From Flavobacterium chryseum (lineage in GTDB: Bacteria > Bacteroidota > Bacteroidia > Flavobacteriales > Flavobacteriaceae): DNA of 64,000 bases. Where the stretch lies: assembly GCF_004362015.1 (NCBI RefSeq), contig NZ_SNWW01000009.1, positions 1-64,000 on the forward strand. Reading direction: 5' to 3'. The notes under the pieces are model-generated. The model saw only the letters and a list, made by a program, of their open reading frames with translations, was not told the DNA's origin and searched no databases. Each line of letters starts with the position of its first letter. The stretch's first letter is position 1. Shown here in pieces: positions 59,868 through 64,000 of the stretch. Made by a program: the position numbers and the translations under genes.

Positions 59868-60800
59868 ATGATAAAAATTCCTAAAATTGACTTTCCGCAA
59901 TTAAAATCCAAATTACAGGTGAAATCACCCTGGGATAGAATTATTATTTCGCTGTTGAGTCTTTTGATAACAATTCCGGTTTTTATCATACTGCATCAAA
60001 ATTTAATCGACTTAGAATGGCCTTTTAATTTAGACCGTGTTTTTATTTTCATCTTTGTTTTTGCAGCAATATTTTTTCTTTTAATGTATTTGCGAACGAT
60101 CATAATTGTTTGTATTGCTGTGTATTTGTTGATTTTAGTATACGGATCTGTTATTGGAAATTACGGTTTCAATGAAATTTCTGAAGATTATAATTCGATG
60201 ATTTACACCATGTCAGACAATCCGTTTCCTCAGGATATTATCGTGGCAAAATTACTTCCGTTTCCAAATAAATCATTAATTCTAAGCGCCATTGAATACG
60301 AGAATCCTAAGGTTCGAAACTTTGCCATTATGGCGACAACAAAGCATTTTAAAGGCATAAAAGGCTACTCTGATTATAGAACTACAATACAATGTTTTGC
60401 GGTTTTTAAAGAAATTAACAGTCGATGGAATTATGTCAACGATCCTAAAGAAGGCGATTATATTGCCACTGCAAGTGAATCATTAGAATATTTTTCTGGC
60501 GATTGCGACGATCATTCTATTTTAATGGCCGCCGCAATTCGTTCTATTGGCGGAACTCCGCGACTTATTCATACAAAAGGACACATTTATCCTGAAATAC
60601 TAATTGGCTCTTTAATAGACTTAGAAAAGGTCAATTACTTAATAAAGAATGTGCTTTTTGCAAAAGAAAGTTACAGGCAAAAACTGCATTATCACATTGA
60701 TGAACGCGGTCAGGTTTGGTTAAATCTTGATTATACAGCCAAATATCCGGGCGGACCCTTTATGTATGAAGAGATTTTGGGAGCGTTGACGCTTAATTAA
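59868..60800 (+). CDS. Membrane protein with a transglutaminase-like domain
   Basis: The start is set at the ATG 59868 (MIKIPKIDFPQL). It has 310 residues. Three hydrophobic stretches lie at about residues 32-46, 62-76 and 79-98. The transglutaminase core then has SESLEYFSGDCDDHSILMAA (about 203-222, Cys in GDCDDHS), GTPRLIHTKGHIYPEI (His) and QVWLNLDYTAKYPGGPF (Asp), giving a plausible Cys-His-Asp triad. Likely roles are peptide-bond or crosslink cleavage at the membrane. It is 18 bases after the binding-protein-like gene, on the same strand. Confidence 0.85.
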   Translation: MIKIPKIDFPQLKSKLQVKSPWDRIIISLLSLLITIPVFIILHQNLIDLEWPFNLDRVFIFIFVFAAIFFLLMYLRTIIIVCIAVYLLILVYGSVIGNYGFNEISEDYNSMIYTMSDNPFPQDIIVAKLLPFPNKSLILSAIEYENPKVRNFAIMATTKHFKGIKGYSDYRTTIQCFAVFKEINSRWNYVNDPKEGDYIATASESLEYFSGDCDDHSILMAAAIRSIGGTPRLIHTKGHIYPEILIGSLIDLEKVNYLIKNVLFAKESYRQKLHYHIDERGQVWLNLDYTAKYPGGPFMYEEILGALTLN

Positions 60801-60934
60801 GGCTCTTAGAGGCTAAGTTACTAAGGTTCTGATAGTTTACATTTTTCCTTAAATCTTCTTATTTTATTGGCTTAGCGCTGTGTTTTATAAATATTTTCTT
60901 CTAAATATTTGATTTTTAGATTCTTAATTAAAAA

Positions 60935-60942
60935 TATTTTTG
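60935..60942 (+). promoter_or_regulatory. -7 box for the 60977 lipoprotein
   Basis: TATTTTTG fits TAnnTTTG. A TTG lies at 60909-60911, giving a spacer of 23 bases, longer than usual. The ATG follows 34 bases later. Confidence 0.4.
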
Positions 60943-60976
60943 TAATTTTCTGTGGTCTAACCTTAATCACAAAACC

Positions 60977-61339
60977 ATGAAAAAATCTAAATTATTTATC
61001 TTTGGAATTGCATTTTTGTTTGTATTAATTTCATGTCAAAAACGAGGAAAACTGGTAAATTCCTGGAAAATCACTGCTGTTGAAGCCAAACTTCCACTTT
61101 CGGATTCTGCAAAAAATGCAATCTTAACTAACGGAACCCTAACGTTTACAGAAGACGGACACGTAACGGGATATTTGCAGAACGAAATAACTGATGGAAC
61201 GTATGCCTTAACAAAAGGAGGAAAAAGTTTAGTAATTAAAGATGAAACCGGAACCCCATATCCTTGTGAAAGTACGATAACAGATGATGAACTGATATTA
61301 GATAGTAAAGAAATGAAATTAACGCTTAAAAAAATATAA
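60977..61339 (+). CDS. Small lipocalin-like lipoprotein
   Basis: Its 120 residues carry a lipoprotein signal (FIFGIAFLFVLISC, Cys about residue 20). The mature part starts QKRGKLVNSWKITAVEAKLP and runs through short strands (TLTFTEDGHVTGYLQNEITD, GTYALTKGGKSLVIKD) to LTLKKI. This fits the lipocalin-like domain common in Bacteroidota lipoproteins. The ligand is unknown. It ends shortly before a palindrome-rich gap. Confidence 0.75.
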   Translation: MKKSKLFIFGIAFLFVLISCQKRGKLVNSWKITAVEAKLPLSDSAKNAILTNGTLTFTEDGHVTGYLQNEITDGTYALTKGGKSLVIKDETGTPYPCESTITDDELILDSKEMKLTLKKI

Positions 61340-61585
61340 TAATTTTTCATTTTGACTGAGGAGAAATCAACAAACCATGAATTCGTTATGTAATTTTTCG
61401 TTCCTCAAAATGAAACTAGTATACGCATAAGCTTTGCCAAGGTTTAAAACTTTGACAAAGCTTATTTTTTGACATCTACTTTTTAAGAATTCTTCAACAT
61501 ATTAGAAAACATATTTCGTATATGTTGTGCCTATTGAGATAATTATATTCAAATTGTTATCTTTAAAATAAATATCAAATTCAAG
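61340..61585. repeat. Repeat-rich spacer with family A and family C copies
   Basis: A degenerate family A palindrome (about 61345-61416, TCATTTTGACTGAGGAGAAA against TTTTTCGTTCCTCAAAATGA) is followed by a family C palindrome at 61429-61463 (arm AAGCTTTGCCAAGGTTT) with a T run. TATCTTTA at about 61559-61566, with a TTG 21 bases upstream, may serve the gene at 61586. Confidence 0.6.
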
Positions 61586-62014
61586 ATGCTTCAAATAGTT
61601 GAAAAGAGAAAAGATCATATTCAGGATTTACAAAGAATTTATCTGGAAAGTCGCAGGAAAACCTTTTATTGGCTAGAAGATATTAAAGATTACAATCTAA
61701 CTGATTTTGAACGTGATACTCAAGGCGAATTTATTTTAGTTGCTCTTTTTAATGATAAAGTTGTTGGTTTTATTTCGTTGTGGATGTCCGGTAATTTTAT
61801 CCATCATTTATATATTGACGAAAAATACCAAGGCAAAAATATCGGCACAAAACTCTTAGATGAGGCAATCAAAGTCATGAATTCTCCGATTACTTTAAAA
61901 TGTTTGGCAAAAAATACTAACGCAGTCAAATTTTATGAAAGCAAAGGATTTGTTGAAAAAGAAAAGGGCGTTTCTAATCATGGTGAATATATTTTATATG
62001 AATTAAAGAAATAA
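61586..62014 (+). CDS. GNAT-family N-acetyltransferase
   Basis: Its 142 residues form one acetyltransferase domain. The acetyl-CoA region reads HHLYIDEKYQGKNIGTKLLD (about 75-94), with the R/Q-x-x-G-x-G/A-type loop QGKNIG. CLAKNTNAVKFYESKGFVEK (about 112-131) is the closing strand and helix. The substrate is not known. It is not closely related to the GNAT protein at 23492. Confidence 0.88.
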   Translation: MLQIVEKRKDHIQDLQRIYLESRRKTFYWLEDIKDYNLTDFERDTQGEFILVALFNDKVVGFISLWMSGNFIHHLYIDEKYQGKNIGTKLLDEAIKVMNSPITLKCLAKNTNAVKFYESKGFVEKEKGVSNHGEYILYELKK

Positions 62015-62098
62015 AATTAAGATTTGTTTTTACTGCTGACAAACAGTTGTCATACGGCCAATTTAGCTTTGCAGTATAAACTTTTAAAAATTAATTTT

Positions 62099-62512
62099 AT
62101 GATTAATCAATTACCAAATTTAAATTGGATTAGTGTTTTGCTTGCATTCGTAGCCTATTTTTTACTCGGAGCTCTTTGGTTTACTTTATTATTTAGTAAA
62201 TCGTATAAAAAATCCTTAGGAGGAGAAAAAGAAATTTTAGAAAATAAGCCTATTTTTATAGTCGGACCCGCCCTATGTTCGCTGATAATTACAATTGCAA
62301 GTGCCGTTTTAGTTTACGCTTTAAATGTATCTTCTTTAAAAGATGGTTTTGAGTTTTCACTATTTATTGGTATCGGATTTTTAGTTGCAAATACAGTAAA
62401 CATTGCAATTAATCCAAATATTCCAAGACCAATTTTGTACGGAATTATTAGTGGAAGTTATCATTTAGTGGGAATTTTGATTGTAAATTCGATCATAATT
62501 GCGATGAAATAA
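62099..62512 (+). CDS. DUF1761-type membrane protein
   Basis: The start is placed at the ATG 62099 (MINQLPNLNW). An upstream start would add residues overlapping the promoter region. It has 137 residues with four hydrophobic segments: VLLAFVAYFLLGALWFTLLF (about 10-29), then segments near 50-70, 78-98 and 115-135. The Trp/Phe-rich first segment with GALWF is the DUF1761 mark. The function is unknown. Confidence 0.75.
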   Translation: MINQLPNLNWISVLLAFVAYFLLGALWFTLLFSKSYKKSLGGEKEILENKPIFIVGPALCSLIITIASAVLVYALNVSSLKDGFEFSLFIGIGFLVANTVNIAINPNIPRPILYGIISGSYHLVGILIVNSIIIAMK

Positions 62513-62522
62513 AACATAAATA

Positions 62523-63104
62523 ATGGAACAAAATGAAATAGAAACTTTTTGTCCGACTAGCCAAACGGATTGGAGAGAATGGTTGCAAGAAAACCATCAC
62601 TCAAAACAATCTGTTTGGCTTCTTTGTTATAAAAAACAAGCTAACATTCCAACAATAACCTGGAGTGACGCTGTTGATGAAGCGCTTTGTTTTGGCTGGA
62701 TCGACAGTGTTCGAAAATCGATTGACAATGATAAGTTTATACAATTTTTTGGAAAACGAAAACCAAATAGCGTTTGGTCAAAAATCAACAAAGCAAAAGT
62801 AGAACGGTTAATCGCTGACGGATTGATGATGAAAGCAGGTTTTGATAGCATTGAAAAAGCAAAACAAAATGGTTCATGGACAATTTTAGATGATGTTGAA
62901 GAATTACTTATTCCTGAAGATCTCGAGAAAGGATTTGAAGCAAAACCGGGCGCTGCAGCTTATTTTTTAAGTTTGAGTAAATCTGCCAGAAAAAGCATTC
63001 TGCAATGGCTCGTTATGGCTAAACGTCCGGAAACAAGACAAAACCGAATTAATGAAATAGCAGAACTTGCTGCACAAAAACTGAAACCAAAACAGTTTAG
63101 ATAA
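62523..63104 (+). CDS. YdeI/OmpD-associated family protein
   Basis: Its 193 residues begin ETFCPTSQTDWREWLQENHH. They then have SVWLLCYKKQANIPTITWSD (about residues 31-50), VDEALCFGWIDSVRKSIDND (about 52-71) and KFIQFFGKRKPNSVWSKINK, all typical of the YdeI/OmpD-associated family. In some bacteria it is linked to resistance to peptides, but the biochemical role is not known. It starts 10 bases after the DUF1761 gene, so the two may be in one unit. Confidence 0.85.
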   Translation: MEQNEIETFCPTSQTDWREWLQENHHSKQSVWLLCYKKQANIPTITWSDAVDEALCFGWIDSVRKSIDNDKFIQFFGKRKPNSVWSKINKAKVERLIADGLMMKAGFDSIEKAKQNGSWTILDDVEELLIPEDLEKGFEAKPGAAAYFLSLSKSARKSILQWLVMAKRPETRQNRINEIAELAAQKLKPKQFR

Positions 63105-63193
63105 TTTCATTTGTAAAACAATACATATAGTTTTTGTAACATTTTTTAGAGACTGGTTACTAATAAGTTAGTGTTTAACTTAAAAGTAATCTT

Positions 63194-64000
63194 ATGCAAA
63201 AAATTTCAAGACGTTCGTTTGTAAACAAATTTGGCGTTGGTGTTGGCGCTTCGGTTGTAATGACAACGCTTCCCTCCTTTTTAGTTCCATCAGAGATTGA
63301 GCAACAACCTTATACCGGAAAAAAAATAAACATTGCACTTTGCGGCCTCGGATATTATGCTGAAATGCTAGCGTCCGGAATTGAAAAATCAGATTATTGC
63401 ACACTTGCAGGAATTGTTACAGGAACACTATCAAAAGCTAAAAAATGGAAAACTCAATATAATATTCCGGAGAAAAACATTTACAACTATCAAAATTTTG
63501 ATGAAATTATACACAACAAAAATATAGATCTGGTCTATGTTGTTGTACCAAATGGTTTGCATAAGGAATTTACTATTCGTGCTGCAAAAGCCGGTAAACA
63601 TGTAATCACTGAAAAGCCAATGGCGGTTTCTGTAAAAGATTGCGAAGAAATGATAAAAGCCTGCAACGATGCAAATGTGCAGCTGGCTATTGGTTATCGT
63701 TTGCATTATGAGCCTTATCATTTAGAATTGAAACGATTAGGACAAAATAAAGTTTTCGGGCAAGTTCGTTTTATTGAAGCTTCACTGGGTTATAAAACCT
63801 ACGATACAACTAGTAAGGTTAAAGTGGATAAAAAAGACCGTAACGAATGGCGACTGACTAAAGCTTTATCGGGTGGCGGACCATTAATGGATCTCGGAAT
63901 TTATTGCATTCAAAGTGCTCGTTATGTTCTTGGAGAAGAACCAATTGCGGTTACAGCTCAATTTGGAACTATAAATGACAAAGACAGATTTTCTGAAACA
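63194..64000 (+). CDS. Gfo/Idh/MocA-family oxidoreductase (cut by the window end)
   Basis: The frame from the ATG at 63194 stays open to the end of the window (269 codons), so the 3' part is missing. It starts QKISRRSFVNKFGVGVGASV, which has a twin-arginine motif (SRRSFV) and a hydrophobic stretch, so export in folded form by Tat is likely. The Rossmann part has INIALCGLGYYAEMLASGIE (about residues 43-62) and VVVPNGLHKEFTIRAAKAGK, then HVITEKPMAVSVKDC with the EKP motif of the family. GGGPLMDLGIYCIQSARYVL near residues 226-245 is also family-typical. Such periplasmic members act on sugars using a bound NAD(P). Confidence 0.9.
   Translation, partial: MQKISRRSFVNKFGVGVGASVVMTTLPSFLVPSEIEQQPYTGKKINIALCGLGYYAEMLASGIEKSDYCTLAGIVTGTLSKAKKWKTQYNIPEKNIYNYQNFDEIIHNKNIDLVYVVVPNGLHKEFTIRAAKAGKHVITEKPMAVSVKDCEEMIKACNDANVQLAIGYRLHYEPYHLELKRLGQNKVFGQVRFIEASLGYKTYDTTSKVKVDKKDRNEWRLTKALSGGGPLMDLGIYCIQSARYVLGEEPIAVTAQFGTINDKDRFSET

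Overview
The window looks like chromosomal DNA of a Flavobacterium-type member of the Bacteroidota. The DNA is AT-rich and Shine-Dalgarno sequences are weak. Several promoters match the Bacteroidota pattern TTG-N19-TAnnTTTG, for example those of tRNA-Arg and acs. The gene set is typical of the group: fused E1 alpha/beta dehydrogenase, DUF294/CBS protein next to an exonuclease and acs, DUF6155, DUF4265 and HESGHE-type M1 peptidases. No 16S rRNA or other species-level marker is present, so the genus is an inference.

Layout. (1) 57-2531: an Mla-type lipid-transport operon (mlaE-mlaF-mlaD, minus strand) that is decaying. mlaE carries a frameshift, and the mlaD 3' end is replaced by the repeat-rich end of an IS21-like element. 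(2) 2829-10855: an accessory island ending at tRNA-Arg(ACG). It holds a BON-domain remnant, an intact and a decayed copy of a 773-bp IS6-family element plus a fragment of a third, one complete large serine recombinase with a small overlapping ORF, one truncated serine recombinase that runs into the tRNA, and a MEDS-domain sensor facing a PAS histidine kinase and response regulator. (3) 10968-28527: housekeeping and hypothetical genes, including apt, a membrane protein/HisKA_3 kinase/LuxR regulator cassette, pheT, a YbdG-like MscS channel, two helicases, NDH-2 and a Bcr/CflA transporter. (4) 28707-29225: a short, highly structured stretch that looks like a small transcript with two overlapping small ORFs. 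(5) 29761-34465: DUF294/CBS protein, a catalytically eroded exonuclease homologue, and acs. (6) 34551-43143: leuA-leuB followed by ilvD-ilvB-ilvN-ilvC. In front of ilvD is an Ile/Val-rich leader peptide and a terminator, together forming a convincing transcription attenuator. (7) 43256-64000: a TPR-like protein, tandem M1 peptidases, a Crp/Fnr regulator with a neighbouring oxidoreductase, branched-chain 2-oxoacid dehydrogenase E1, a 2OG-Fe(II) dioxygenase, SUI1, a run of small metabolic genes, and a Gfo/Idh/MocA oxidoreductase cut by the window end.

How it works together. Branched-chain amino-acid synthesis (leuAB, ilvDBNC) lies about 10 kb from the E1 component that degrades the matching 2-oxoacids. 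Acetyl-CoA synthetase sits beside a DUF294/exonuclease pair often found with it. Gaps between core genes are filled with long palindromes of at least three families, some with perfect arms up to 55 bp. The strongest regulatory finding is the ilv attenuator. The least explained stretches are the 28.7-29.2 kb small transcript and the exonuclease homologue lacking two expected catalytic residues.
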